This document shows positions 8,225 to 17,125 of a stretch of 64,000 bases of DNA, piece after piece (the stretch's first letter is position 1; each line of letters begins with the position of its first letter). The notes below the pieces were generated by a model, which did not search any database, was not told where the DNA came from, and saw only the letters and a program-made list of their open reading frames with translations. Source of the stretch: JAUVKA01 sp964465145 (GTDB lineage Bacteria; Bacteroidota; Bacteroidia; Bacteroidales; UBA12481); contig CAYXJR010000003.1 of NCBI GenBank assembly GCA_964465145.1, positions 1 through 64,000 of the forward strand, read 5' to 3'. Made by a program: the position numbers and the translations under genes.

Positions 8225-10528
8225 ATGTTGATTCGAGACTATTTTCGTTCCATTGAGCAAGTTCAATATCAAGTTGATTCCCCGGAATACATATGCCAAT
8301 GTGCCCGGGAATTGGCCAAACAAACCGCCAATGCTAAAACATGCTCAACCAAAGGTTTAGGTGCTGGCCCTGGGAAATTAATTATTGCTTCACAAGATCA
8401 ACTTTCCCTTGATAAGGATCTGCCTGGATTTCCAGGTCAACCGCCAGAGAGATTCATCTGGATGATTTTGAAAGCCGGGGGAGCGGGATGGATCGTTTGT
8501 TCCCATTCATATTACCTTTTTGGGTTCTGCCAAAACCTTGTTGAGAATTGGATGGATAATGATATTGCTGAGTATCAAACAGGAAAGTTTATAGTTCCAT
8601 CTTTTAAATGGAATAGGACGGCCTATGATTATTTCCTGACCCAGGAAGGCAGAATTTGCCGCGGGTTAGATCGCGAAAGTTATATCCGGGAGCTTGCCCG
8701 TAATGGGTTCACACACCTGGAAGTAAATGGACTGGGTTACCCCATGGCCCTTGAAGATGGACCCAAAGGGGAAACCTATCCGATGTTCTATACATACTGT
8801 CCTGCGCTGGATCAATTCGTTTACAGCAAGTTAAATAAGGGATTATATCCTTTTTACTATCTGGAGGCCAACCTGAATTTCTTAAAGGAGAATGCCCGAT
8901 TGGCCATCAAATATGGGATGGTTCCAGGGTTACTGAGTTTTGAACCCAGATCAGTTCCGGAAGAATTTTTCACCAAATATCCTATGCTTAGGGGGGCTAG
9001 GGTGGACCATCCTTTCAGGAGTTTCAAACCTCGGTATAATATGACCATTACTCATCCTAAGGTACGGGAACATTATGCCGAGATGGTAGGAAAACTTATG
9101 AATGAGGTGCCAGAATTGGGTTTCCTTAATATTTGGACGAATGATAGTGGTGCTGGATTCGAACACACCAAATCACTTTATGTGGGGAGAAATGGGGGAG
9201 CTTACCTGATCAGGGAATGGAAAGATGATAAGGAAATTGCCAGTCTGGCTGGTGAAAATGCTCTACGCTTCTTGCGTACACTCAGGGATGCAGGGCGGGA
9301 AGTAAATCCTGATTTCAGGGTGATAACACGCATGGAATCCTTCTATGGTGAACACGATATTATCATTAAGGGTTTAGGTGATCAGCTTGACATTGAAACC
9401 TCCAGCCTGGTCCAGCGTGGCTGGGAAATGCCCTATCATCACCCCAAATACCATGATCAATACGATATCAATGCAGGATCAGTCTATCAGCGGGAGTTTG
9501 ATAAGGAGGAAATAGCACCTGTTAAAAAGCTCGAAAAGAAAGGTTCAAACACTTCAATATATTTTGCATATGGCCCTCAGGTCATGTTTGCTCCATTGAT
9601 CGGTATCCCTTATCCCTGGTTGACCCATCAGCGGCTGAAACAATTGAATATGAATGGCATTGACTACCTATCTCATTTAGGTGGTTCAGTTCCCTCTGAA
9701 CTAGTTCCTTATAATATTAATCATCATCTACTTAATGCTTATCAGTTTGATGAAAAGCTGGATCCGGATCATTTCATGAAGGCCTATGCCATTAAGCATG
9801 CAGGAGCTGAGAATGCTGATAAACTGGTTTCAGCCTGGAAATTAGCCGAGCAAGCAATTTTGGGATATCCAAATGTTAGTTCCCTTTATTCTACCATCGG
9901 ATTCTCATGGTACCGGCTTTGGGTAAGACCTCTGGTGCCCAATATTGAGGCAATCCCACAAAAAAAGAGGGATTACTATGAAAACTTCATGTGTACCACC
10001 CCTCATAATCCAAATAATGTTGATCTGAGCAGGGATGTGCTATTCCGATTGTCCACCGCTGAAAAATCACAATTGTTGGTCAAGCAAATTGATGAGTCTG
10101 TATGGTCAAATTTGGATCAAGCCATACAACTTTTAAGTGGAGCCACTGAAGGAATCCTTTATGATCAAAAGATCAGGCTTCAAGCACTACGGTGCTGGAT
10201 GATGACACAGAGAAATATTGCATCTTGGATTGAGCTGGTTTATGGATATATGAATAGCCAAAATACTAGTGATAAGAACCTGGCCAAACTAAAACTTAAG
10301 GCGACTATTGAAAAAGAAATGGAGAACACAAAGGCTTTGCTTAACTTGTTCGATAGTGGAGTAGAGTTTATGGCACTAACAGACAAGGGTGAGACTCCCC
10401 TGGTTTATGGTAATAATATAAGAGAATTGTTAGTCAGGAGATTGGGTTTAATGAAGCGTCATATCGATGATGAGCCCTTTATTGATCATAATTACATTGA
10501 AAGGAAAGCAGGCGAGCCTATTTATTAG
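8225..10528 (+). CDS. GH20/GH67-like glycoside hydrolase, cytoplasmic
   Basis: 767 residues, no signal peptide. The N-terminal 130 residues have the alternating beta/alpha pattern of the zincin-like domain found ahead of GH20, GH67 and GH84 barrels (KLIIASQDQL, then FIWMILKAGGAGWIVCSHSYYLFGFCQNL). A TIM-barrel-like region follows, about 150-480, starting YIRELARNGFTHLEVNGLGYP and containing GFLNIWTNDSGAGFEH near 300, where the Asp pair could be catalytic. Residues 520-767 are mainly helical. The architecture resembles GH67 alpha-glucuronidase, which would fit uronate chemistry next to a heparinase II/III lyase and a KDPG-type aldolase, but the family is not certain. Confidence 0.55.
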   Translation: MLIRDYFRSIEQVQYQVDSPEYICQCARELAKQTANAKTCSTKGLGAGPGKLIIASQDQLSLDKDLPGFPGQPPERFIWMILKAGGAGWIVCSHSYYLFGFCQNLVENWMDNDIAEYQTGKFIVPSFKWNRTAYDYFLTQEGRICRGLDRESYIRELARNGFTHLEVNGLGYPMALEDGPKGETYPMFYTYCPALDQFVYSKLNKGLYPFYYLEANLNFLKENARLAIKYGMVPGLLSFEPRSVPEEFFTKYPMLRGARVDHPFRSFKPRYNMTITHPKVREHYAEMVGKLMNEVPELGFLNIWTNDSGAGFEHTKSLYVGRNGGAYLIREWKDDKEIASLAGENALRFLRTLRDAGREVNPDFRVITRMESFYGEHDIIIKGLGDQLDIETSSLVQRGWEMPYHHPKYHDQYDINAGSVYQREFDKEEIAPVKKLEKKGSNTSIYFAYGPQVMFAPLIGIPYPWLTHQRLKQLNMNGIDYLSHLGGSVPSELVPYNINHHLLNAYQFDEKLDPDHFMKAYAIKHAGAENADKLVSAWKLAEQAILGYPNVSSLYSTIGFSWYRLWVRPLVPNIEAIPQKKRDYYENFMCTTPHNPNNVDLSRDVLFRLSTAEKSQLLVKQIDESVWSNLDQAIQLLSGATEGILYDQKIRLQALRCWMMTQRNIASWIELVYGYMNSQNTSDKNLAKLKLKATIEKEMENTKALLNLFDSGVEFMALTDKGETPLVYGNNIRELLVRRLGLMKRHIDDEPFIDHNYIERKAGEPIY

Positions 10529-10534
10529 CGTACT

Positions 10535-11518
10535 ATGACAGGCAGAATAGGGATAGATAATTACGGATTATACCCCTTAGGATTAAATCCTAAGGAAACC
10601 CTGCAATGGGCATTAGATCACCAGGCCGAGGGGGTGGCGTTCTCCGGGCTGGACGAAGGATCGAGATCAAAATGTTCCCCCCAATACCTGAAGGAATTAG
10701 CCAAATTTGCGACAGACAACAACCTATACCTGGAATGGGGAGGCGGGCAGCATATCCCCAGGGATTTAGTAAGCTGGGATAAAAAAGAAATATTCGGTAT
10801 TAATAAAAGAGCTGCAGAGGAGGCCAATAATTTTGGAGTTTCAATTATCCGGTCATGCTCGGGTGGCTTGATGCGTTGGAACCCCGACAGCCTATCCACT
10901 CAGCAGTTAATGGAGGAGATGGCCGAAGAACTAAGGTCTCAATTGCAGATGCTCAGGGATCATGAGGTTGTATTGGCTATTGAAACCCATTTTGAGTTCA
11001 CAAGCTTCGAATTGCTGCGGGTGTTTGAATGGTGCCAGGTTACTCCGGGTGATTGTCTGGGAATTTGCCTGGACACAATGAACCTGTTGACTATGCTGGA
11101 GGATCCTGTGGCTGCAACAGAAAGGGTTCTGCCATGGATTGTGTCAACTCACTTTAAAGATGGGGCAATAAGATTGACAAACTACGGTTTACAGTCATTT
11201 ACCTGTCCGATTGGCGAAGGAATAGTTGACCTTAATTCAATAATATCGAGTCTGTCCAAGCTTGATAATAAGATCAATATATCTATTGAAGACCACGGTG
11301 GAGACTTCAAAATTCCTATCAATAATCCTGAATTTTTACAGGAATTTCCTGATCTGTCGACAGCGGAAATGACCAGGATTTTTGAATTGGCTAAAAAATC
11401 ACAGGCAAATATGGATGCTGGAAAGTGTCATGTCCTCGATAGGGGAGAGTGGCCTCAGCAGTGTGAAGAACGGTTGAGGAAGGATATTGTCGCCTTAAGG
11501 AGGATAGTCAATGGCTGA
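10535..11518 (+). CDS. Sugar phosphate isomerase/epimerase (xylose isomerase-like TIM barrel)
   Basis: 327 residues, cytoplasmic. The metal-binding acidic residues expected for the AP-endonuclease-2/xylose-isomerase-like fold are visible: Glu in AIETHFEF, Asp in GICLDTMN, His in VSTHFKDG and Glu in NISIEDHGG. The family holds epimerases, isomerases and dehydratases, including partners of Gfo/Idh enzymes in 3-keto-glycoside cleavage. It overlaps the next gene by 8 bases. The exact reaction is unknown; action on an oxidised sugar made by one of the neighbouring dehydrogenases is an inference. Confidence 0.82.
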   Translation: MTGRIGIDNYGLYPLGLNPKETLQWALDHQAEGVAFSGLDEGSRSKCSPQYLKELAKFATDNNLYLEWGGGQHIPRDLVSWDKKEIFGINKRAAEEANNFGVSIIRSCSGGLMRWNPDSLSTQQLMEEMAEELRSQLQMLRDHEVVLAIETHFEFTSFELLRVFEWCQVTPGDCLGICLDTMNLLTMLEDPVAATERVLPWIVSTHFKDGAIRLTNYGLQSFTCPIGEGIVDLNSIISSLSKLDNKINISIEDHGGDFKIPINNPEFLQEFPDLSTAEMTRIFELAKKSQANMDAGKCHVLDRGEWPQQCEERLRKDIVALRRIVNG

Positions 11519-12812
11519 ACATCAAAAATTCAAAATAAAATCCCTTTCTGATCTCAGGTTTTTAGCCGAAGAGTTGAATCTGGATATCCCGATAAGAGAA
11601 AATCTGGATAACTTATTTGAACCAATTATTATTGCTGGCCGGAAAATCCCTAATAGGATGGTTGTGCAGCCCATGGAAGGTTTTGACAGTTTGCCAAATG
11701 GGGCTCCGGGAGAGTTAACTTTTAGGAGGTATTCCCGATATGCCAGTGGTGGCAGCGGGATGATCTGGTTTGAAGCCACGGGTGTGGTGCAGGAAGGTCG
11801 TTCCAATCCTGGTCAGTTAATGTTGACAAAAGATACCCTGGGAGAGTTTAAGCGATTAGTTGAAACTACCAGGAAAATAGCCAGGGATTCCTATGGATCT
11901 TCCTTTAATCCAATGCTAGTAATACAATTAACACATTCAGGTCGTTTCAGCAAACCGCAAGGTATTCCAACCGGAACATTCTTCTCTGAGAATCCTTACC
12001 TGAATCCCCCCGGGCTATGCTCAAGACGGATTACCGACGAAGAATTGGACATTATCAGGGATCACTATATTGATGCCATTCAATTGGCAGAGCAAGCGGG
12101 ATTTGATTCAGTGGATATTAAAGTATCTCATGGATACCTGTTGCATGAATTAATGGCAGCGTATAACAGGGAGGGTAGTCGGTACGCCGGATCTTTCCAT
12201 CAACGCAGCTCACTTCTTAAACAACTGGTGGATTTTCCGACAAAGCTTATTAGGAGTATACGCCTGAATGCCAGTGATATGATCCCATATCCTTATGGAT
12301 TTGGAATGAATCATGACGGGTCACTTAAATATGATTTAACTGAACCAATAAGATTGATTGAGGAATTGGGAGAGCAGGTTCCCTTTTGGAACATCACGGC
12401 CGGAATTCCTTATTACAATCCGCATGTAAACCGACCATATGACCGTGGAATAAAGGGATCATCAAAACCTCCGGAGCATCCTTTGGAGGGAGTTGCCAGG
12501 TTGATAAATATCACCGGAGAAATTCAGCTAAAAATTCCTGATATACCTATGGTGGGCAGTGGCTATTCCTGGCTAAGGCAATTTTTCCCATATGTAGGAG
12601 CAGGAGTATTGAGCAGAAAAATGGCTTCCTTTATTGGAGTGGGAAGGAGTTCATTTGCTTATCCCGATGCTCCACGGGATCTGATGATGAAAGGTTCCCT
12701 GGATCCTGGAAAAGTTTGCACTTCCTGCTCAAGGTGTACGGAATTTATGCGTAGAGGCCAGTCGACAGGATGTTCGATCCGGGATAAAGGAATATATAAA
12801 TCGCAGACATGA
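11511..12812 (+). CDS. NADH:flavin oxidoreductase (Old Yellow Enzyme family) with C-terminal Cys cluster
   Basis: 433-residue FMN TIM-barrel protein. Visible family segments are NRMVVQPMEGFDSLPNGAPG near 47-66, VIQLTHSGRFSKPQG near 140 and the substrate/FMN region KVSHGYLLHELMAAYNREGSRYAGS near 204. The C-terminus carries C-x2-C-x2-C-x11-C (CTSCSRCTEFMRR onward), close to the 4Fe-4S ligand pattern of dienoyl-CoA reductase-type OYEs, but the FAD/NAD domain that normally follows is absent. Instead the next gene, overlapping by 4 bases, encodes a separate FAD protein that could feed electrons. It is probably an ene-reductase; the substrate is unknown. SHGYL replaces the more usual AHGYL. Confidence 0.85.
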   Translation: MAEHQKFKIKSLSDLRFLAEELNLDIPIRENLDNLFEPIIIAGRKIPNRMVVQPMEGFDSLPNGAPGELTFRRYSRYASGGSGMIWFEATGVVQEGRSNPGQLMLTKDTLGEFKRLVETTRKIARDSYGSSFNPMLVIQLTHSGRFSKPQGIPTGTFFSENPYLNPPGLCSRRITDEELDIIRDHYIDAIQLAEQAGFDSVDIKVSHGYLLHELMAAYNREGSRYAGSFHQRSSLLKQLVDFPTKLIRSIRLNASDMIPYPYGFGMNHDGSLKYDLTEPIRLIEELGEQVPFWNITAGIPYYNPHVNRPYDRGIKGSSKPPEHPLEGVARLINITGEIQLKIPDIPMVGSGYSWLRQFFPYVGAGVLSRKMASFIGVGRSSFAYPDAPRDLMMKGSLDPGKVCTSCSRCTEFMRRGQSTGCSIRDKGIYKSQT

Positions 12813-14800
12813 AAAAAGGCACCATCATTATTAATCAAATAAATTACCCGGTTCATTCGGTGAATACCCTGGTAATAGGAAGTGGTGCAGCAGCCTTGAA
12901 TGCAGCTGTTTGTCTGTATGAGTCAGGCATTCAAGACGTTGCCATTGTGACCGAAAAACTGGGAGGTGGCACTTCCAATAATGCAGGTTCTGATAAGCAG
13001 ACTTATTATAAACTGTCATTGGACAGCCAAACAGCGGATACACCGGTAGAAATGGCCAGGGATCTTTTTCGAGGAGGATGTATGCATGGGGATATTGCCC
13101 TGTGCGAAGCTCAATACTCTATGCAGGCTTTTTATAACCTTGTGCGACTGGGTGTTCCTTTTCCGCATGATACATATGGTGCCTTCCCGGGGTATATTAC
13201 CGACCATGACTCTCTTGGGCGAGGGACTTCAGCTGGGCCTCTCACTTCAAAATTCATGGTAGGAGCACTCCTCAAGGCCGTTCGTCAAAAGAATATTCCT
13301 ATCCTGAACAAGCACCAGGTCATCTCCCTCCTGGCTATTGATGCAGGAAAGGATAAACAAATCAAAGGTGCCATAGCGATTGATCTCGATCATACCGACT
13401 CAGAAACCGATGGCCTGGTTTTTTTCAATGCCGCCAATATGGTTCTCGCTACTGGCGGTCCGGGAGGATTATATAAATATTCGGTGTATCCCATGTCTCA
13501 AACTGGTTCTATCGGAATGGCACTTCGTATTGGAGCCAAGGCGCAAAACCTTACCGAATCTCTATTTGGCATAGCTTCAATAAGTCACCGTTGGAATCTG
13601 TCAGGAACTTATCAGCAGGTTATACCCAGATATTTTTCCACCAACGCCGGGGGGCATGATGAAAAAGAATTTCTGAATGAGTTTTTCCCCAATCTGGGTA
13701 TATTGGGGTCAGCAATCTTTTTGAAGGGCTACCAATGGCCATTTGATCCGCGTAAAATTGCTGATCATGGTTCGTCCCTGATAGACCTTTTGGTATATCG
13801 TGAAATTGTACAACTCGGCAGAAGAGTCTTTATGGATTTCACTCAAAATCCAGGAAAACAGGTCTCTGAAGTATTTTCAGTTGAAAATCTATCTGTTGAG
13901 GCCAGAGAATATTTGATAAAATCAGGTGCTGTTCAGGAAACCCCAATAGAAAGGCTCGCTCATATGAATCAACCGGCAATTGATTTATATATGAGCAAGG
14001 GAATTAATATCAGAAAAGAGCCCCTGGAGATTGCAGTCTGTGCCCAGCATAACAACGGTGGACTGACTGGAGATATCTGGTGGGAGTCGAACATCAGGCA
14101 TTTGTTTCCGATTGGGGAAATCAACGGGACCCATGGTGTTTACCGTCCGGGAGGATCAGCTCTTAATTCCGGCCAGGTTGGGGGAATCCGGGCAGCGATG
14201 TTTATTTCCAGTCATTACGCACAATCACCTCCGGATGAGCATGTGTTTTTATCTGAGAATACGAAACAAATACACGAGGAGTTAGCATTATCACGGAAGT
14301 TTCTATCGGGTTCCATTACACATCCTTTGAAAATATTGTCGGAGATTCAATCAAGAATGTCAGACCAGGGCGCTAATATCAGAAACCCCGATGAAATCAA
14401 ATCCGCTATTCATGAGGCCTGGCAGTTGGTGCGCTCTTTACCCTCCTTAATATGGATAGAAAAGAAAGATCAACTCGCAGATGCCTTCAGGGTTTATGAT
14501 ATGGCTATCACCCATGCGGTGTACCTGGAAGCTATTGATGAGTATATTAAACAAGGTGGAGGCAGCCGCGGATCCTATTTGATAACCGATCCAGAGGGTT
14601 CAATAGTCCACGATCAATTGGATTCAAGCTGGAGAGTTAAAATGGAACAAGATCAGAATCCAGATCTTCAGATCCAGGAAATCTATTTGGATGCTGACTT
14701 TTCATGTCATAAAAGCTGGGTAGAACCAAGGCCCATCCCAATGGAGAAGCATTGGTTTGAGAATTTGTGGAGGGAGTTTAGGGAGAAGGGGAATGGTTAA
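12809..14800 (+). CDS. FrdA-like FAD flavoprotein (fumarate reductase / L-aspartate oxidase fold)
   Basis: 663 residues. The N-terminal dinucleotide fold is NTLVIGSGAAALNAAVCL at 19-36, followed by GGGTSNNAGSDKQ, which corresponds to the FAD-contacting loop of FrdA/SdhA/NadB flavoproteins. MVLATGGPGGLYKYSVYP near 210 and CAQHNNGGLTGDIWW near 411 are further family segments, and HLFPIGEINGTHGVYRPGGSALNSGQVGG is the C-terminal FAD-binding region. The start overlaps the OYE stop, so the two flavoproteins are made together. The end (REKGNG, stop at 14798-14800) is G/A-rich and runs into the tandem array that follows, so the last codons may have been overwritten by repeat. Confidence 0.85.
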   Translation: MKKGTIIINQINYPVHSVNTLVIGSGAAALNAAVCLYESGIQDVAIVTEKLGGGTSNNAGSDKQTYYKLSLDSQTADTPVEMARDLFRGGCMHGDIALCEAQYSMQAFYNLVRLGVPFPHDTYGAFPGYITDHDSLGRGTSAGPLTSKFMVGALLKAVRQKNIPILNKHQVISLLAIDAGKDKQIKGAIAIDLDHTDSETDGLVFFNAANMVLATGGPGGLYKYSVYPMSQTGSIGMALRIGAKAQNLTESLFGIASISHRWNLSGTYQQVIPRYFSTNAGGHDEKEFLNEFFPNLGILGSAIFLKGYQWPFDPRKIADHGSSLIDLLVYREIVQLGRRVFMDFTQNPGKQVSEVFSVENLSVEAREYLIKSGAVQETPIERLAHMNQPAIDLYMSKGINIRKEPLEIAVCAQHNNGGLTGDIWWESNIRHLFPIGEINGTHGVYRPGGSALNSGQVGGIRAAMFISSHYAQSPPDEHVFLSENTKQIHEELALSRKFLSGSITHPLKILSEIQSRMSDQGANIRNPDEIKSAIHEAWQLVRSLPSLIWIEKKDQLADAFRVYDMAITHAVYLEAIDEYIKQGGGSRGSYLITDPEGSIVHDQLDSSWRVKMEQDQNPDLQIQEIYLDADFSCHKSWVEPRPIPMEKHWFENLWREFREKGNG

Positions 14801-15056
14801 CGGGGAACGGGGAACGGGGAACAGGGAATGGGGAACGGGATGTTAGATAACGGATAACGGATAACGGATAACGGATAACGGATAACGGATAACGGATAAC
14901 NNNNNNNNNNNNNNNNNNNNNNNNNNNNNNNNNNNNNNNNNNNNNNNNNNNNNNNNNNNNNNNNNNNNNNNNNNNNNNNNNNNNNNNNNNNNNNNNNNNN
15001 GATAACGGATAACGGATAACGGATAACGGATAACGGATAACGGATAACGGATAACA
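14795..15056 (+). repeat. Heptamer tandem array, GGTTAAC/GGGGAAC drifting to GGATAAC
   Basis: From 14795 the sequence reads GGTTAAC, GGGGAAC three times, AGGGAAT, GGGGAAC, GGGATGT, one 8-base step and then uninterrupted GGATAAC units up to the N run and again from 15001 to about 15055. The period is 7 bp almost throughout although the unit changes. The stop codon of the flavoprotein gene lies inside the first unit. The true length is unknown because of the gap. Confidence 0.95.
14901..15000. other. Assembly gap (100 N) inside the GGATAAC array
   Basis: Exactly 100 N are flanked on both sides by perfect GGATAAC repeats. The size is a placeholder; the assembler evidently failed to span the tandem array. 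Genes on either side may not be truly adjacent. Confidence 0.98.
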
Positions 15057-15094
15057 GGGTCACGAGTCCCGTGTCCCGCTTAACGAGTCACGAT

Positions 15095-15829
15095 ATGAAA
15101 ACAGCAATAGTTACAGGAGGGAGCAGGGGGATTGGAAGAGCGATTTCTGCGGAACTGGCCCAAAATGGATATCAAGTGGTTGGAATATCCAGGCATATTG
15201 AGCCGGGGAAGCCATTTGCACTTACCATTCAAGGAGATGTGTCGGATATAAATAGTCATGAAACCTGGTTTAATCAGATTATTGATCAATTTGGCCCGAT
15301 AGATCTGTTGGTCAACAATGCTGGTGTAGCGCCAATTAAGCGGATGGATATTCTTGAAACCACATCTGATAGCTTCGACCGCCTGATGGATATTAACCTG
15401 CGAGGTCCTTTCTTCTTGTCTCAGATTGTTGCCCGTAGCATGATTGAAAAGCAGGAATTGCTTCAGGATTACCATCCCAAAATATTGTTCATTACCTCCA
15501 TATCGGCAGTGACATCCTCTCCGGATAGAGCTGAATATTGCATCTCCAAGGCTGGATTGAGCATGGCCTGCCAGGTCTTTGCCGATCGACTGGCCTCACA
15601 TGATATTCCGGTATTTGAGATCAGGCCGGGAATTATTTTGACTGATATGACACAAGCTGTAAAAGAGAAATACGATAAAAAGATTGCTGATGGATTAGTT
15701 CCACAGGGACGTTGGGGAAAGCCTGAAGGTATTGCCAAAGGAGTTTTGTCCCTTGCTGAGGGGGCTTTCCCGTACAGTACCGGAACGATTATTGAAATCA
15801 GCGGTGGGATGAATATCAGACACCTGTAG
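15095..15829 (+). CDS. Short-chain dehydrogenase/reductase (SDR)
   Basis: NAD(P)-dependent classical SDR of 244 residues from the ATG at 15095. The Rossmann motif is TGGSRGIG, LVNNAGVAP follows, Ser is in FITSISA, the catalytic YxxxK is YCISK, and the end IIEISGGMNIR is typical. An in-frame GTG at 15071 would add eight residues but lies in repeat-like sequence, and the glycine motif fits best from 15095. It is the first gene after the gapped array. In uronate pathways such SDRs reduce keto-deoxy sugars (KduD, DehR), which would fit the downstream lyase and aldolase, but sequence alone does not prove this. Confidence 0.9.
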   Translation: MKTAIVTGGSRGIGRAISAELAQNGYQVVGISRHIEPGKPFALTIQGDVSDINSHETWFNQIIDQFGPIDLLVNNAGVAPIKRMDILETTSDSFDRLMDINLRGPFFLSQIVARSMIEKQELLQDYHPKILFITSISAVTSSPDRAEYCISKAGLSMACQVFADRLASHDIPVFEIRPGIILTDMTQAVKEKYDKKIADGLVPQGRWGKPEGIAKGVLSLAEGAFPYSTGTIIEISGGMNIRHL

Positions 15830-15903
15830 TTGTATGGCGAGATCAAAACATTGGCCCTTGATATTATAGCAAAAGAGATTTAGGAAACCGATTTAATAGA
15901 ACA

Positions 15904-17058
15904 ATGACAGAGACGACAGATAAAAAATCAGTCAGAATCTTAATGTCGGCCATCAATGGTTATGGATATTACTATTTGAAAACCCTCATTGAGGAAGTTC
16001 CAGAAAGCCAGGCCATTCTAGTGGGTGTTATCGATCCGGAGGCTCAAAAATCGGGTCATTATCCCTGGATTATTCAGCGCAATGTTCCGGTCTTCAGTAG
16101 AATGGAAGATTTCTTCCGGGCTGGACTCTCAGTTGATCTTACGGTGATTTCATCCCCTCCTCAATATCATGTGTCACAAGCTATTATTGCACTATCAAAC
16201 GGAAGTAATGTTTTAGTAGATAAGCCTTTAGGTGTGAATATAAAATCGGTTAGGGAATTAATAGTAGCAGCCGAAAAGTTCCAGCGATGGGTTGAAGTTG
16301 GATATCAATGGACCTTCTCTAACGCTATTCAGAGCCTAAAAAAGGATATTCTTCAAGGTAGGTATGGACGTCCAACACGGTTTAAAACCATCTGTTTATG
16401 GCCACGAGATTATAATTATTACAACAGGAATAGTTGGGCTGGTAGAATTGTAGATCCTTTGGGGCAGGCCGTCCTGGATAGTCCGGCCAATAATGCCTGT
16501 GCGCACTTCCTTTACAATTTGTTTTATCTTCTTGGTGACGAAATGGGCACTAGTGCAATGCCTCAACAAATTGACAGTGAACGATACCGGGCATACCGTA
16601 TTGAGAATTATGATACTATAACATTGCGGGCACGAACAAAAAAGGGAACTGAGGTCCTGTTCTTTGCTTCACATGTGACTGAAAACGACAGGAATCCTGA
16701 GTTTTATCTGGAATTTTCTAAAGGAGTTGTCCAATTCGGTGGCACTCATTCCCAAATCATTGGAGAATTTAATGAAGGCAATGAAATTAACTATGGCTCG
16801 CCCGAAGATGACCATCAGTTTAAAAAGCTCTTTGATGCTATCAAAAGAGTGAGGGAGCCCGGACCAACTATTTGTCCACCCGAAGCTGCTATCGCTCAAA
16901 CTATTTGCATCAACCAGGTTCAGGAATCCAAGAATCCAATTATTAACTTCCCTGAGGAATTAATTATAAAAAAAGATGATAGAAGATGGGTTGACGGACT
17001 CGGCGAAAGGATGGGGAAAGCATATGAAAATAATTCCATGATTTCTGAAACTATATAG
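15904..17058 (+). CDS. Gfo/Idh/MocA family oxidoreductase, cytoplasmic
   Basis: 384 residues, no signal peptide. The N-terminal Rossmann half has a shortened nucleotide motif (AINGYGYYYLKTL), the VISSPPQYH strand and VLVDKPLGVNIKSV, where DKP stands for the usual EKP. The C-terminal half matches the GFO_IDH_MocA C-terminal beta-sheet domain. Such enzymes oxidise or reduce sugar hydroxyls with NAD(P). It follows the SDR by 74 bases and precedes the UroD-family gene across two heptamer arrays, so the run remains codirectional. Confidence 0.85.
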   Translation: MTETTDKKSVRILMSAINGYGYYYLKTLIEEVPESQAILVGVIDPEAQKSGHYPWIIQRNVPVFSRMEDFFRAGLSVDLTVISSPPQYHVSQAIIALSNGSNVLVDKPLGVNIKSVRELIVAAEKFQRWVEVGYQWTFSNAIQSLKKDILQGRYGRPTRFKTICLWPRDYNYYNRNSWAGRIVDPLGQAVLDSPANNACAHFLYNLFYLLGDEMGTSAMPQQIDSERYRAYRIENYDTITLRARTKKGTEVLFFASHVTENDRNPEFYLEFSKGVVQFGGTHSQIIGEFNEGNEINYGSPEDDHQFKKLFDAIKRVREPGPTICPPEAAIAQTICINQVQESKNPIINFPEELIIKKDDRRWVDGLGERMGKAYENNSMISETI

Positions 17059-17063
17059 ATTGT

Positions 17064-17120
17064 GAATTATGAATTATGAATTATGAATGAACACGCAACC
17101 TGAAACCTGAAACCTGCAAC
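17064..17120 (+). repeat. Two adjacent heptamer arrays, GAATTAT and AACCTGA
   Basis: GAATTAT occurs three times in register at 17064-17084 plus a partial unit. AACCTGA, AACCTGA and AACCTGC follow at 17097-17117 plus AAC. Both fill the whole 67-base gap between the Gfo/Idh stop and the UroD-family start. Confidence 0.9.
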
Positions 17121-17125
17121 ATCTT

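Noticed and set aside
14795..15056. CRISPR array
   Set aside because: The unit is 7 bp and directly repeated without spacers; no cas genes are nearby.
14797..15063. Minus-strand gene encoding a repeated YPLSVIR peptide
   Set aside because: The frame exists only because a 7-bp array without stops on that strand repeats every 21 bases; it also crosses the N run.
15071..15094. GTG start for the SDR
   Set aside because: It adds eight residues from repeat-like sequence ahead of the standard MKTAIVTGG start.
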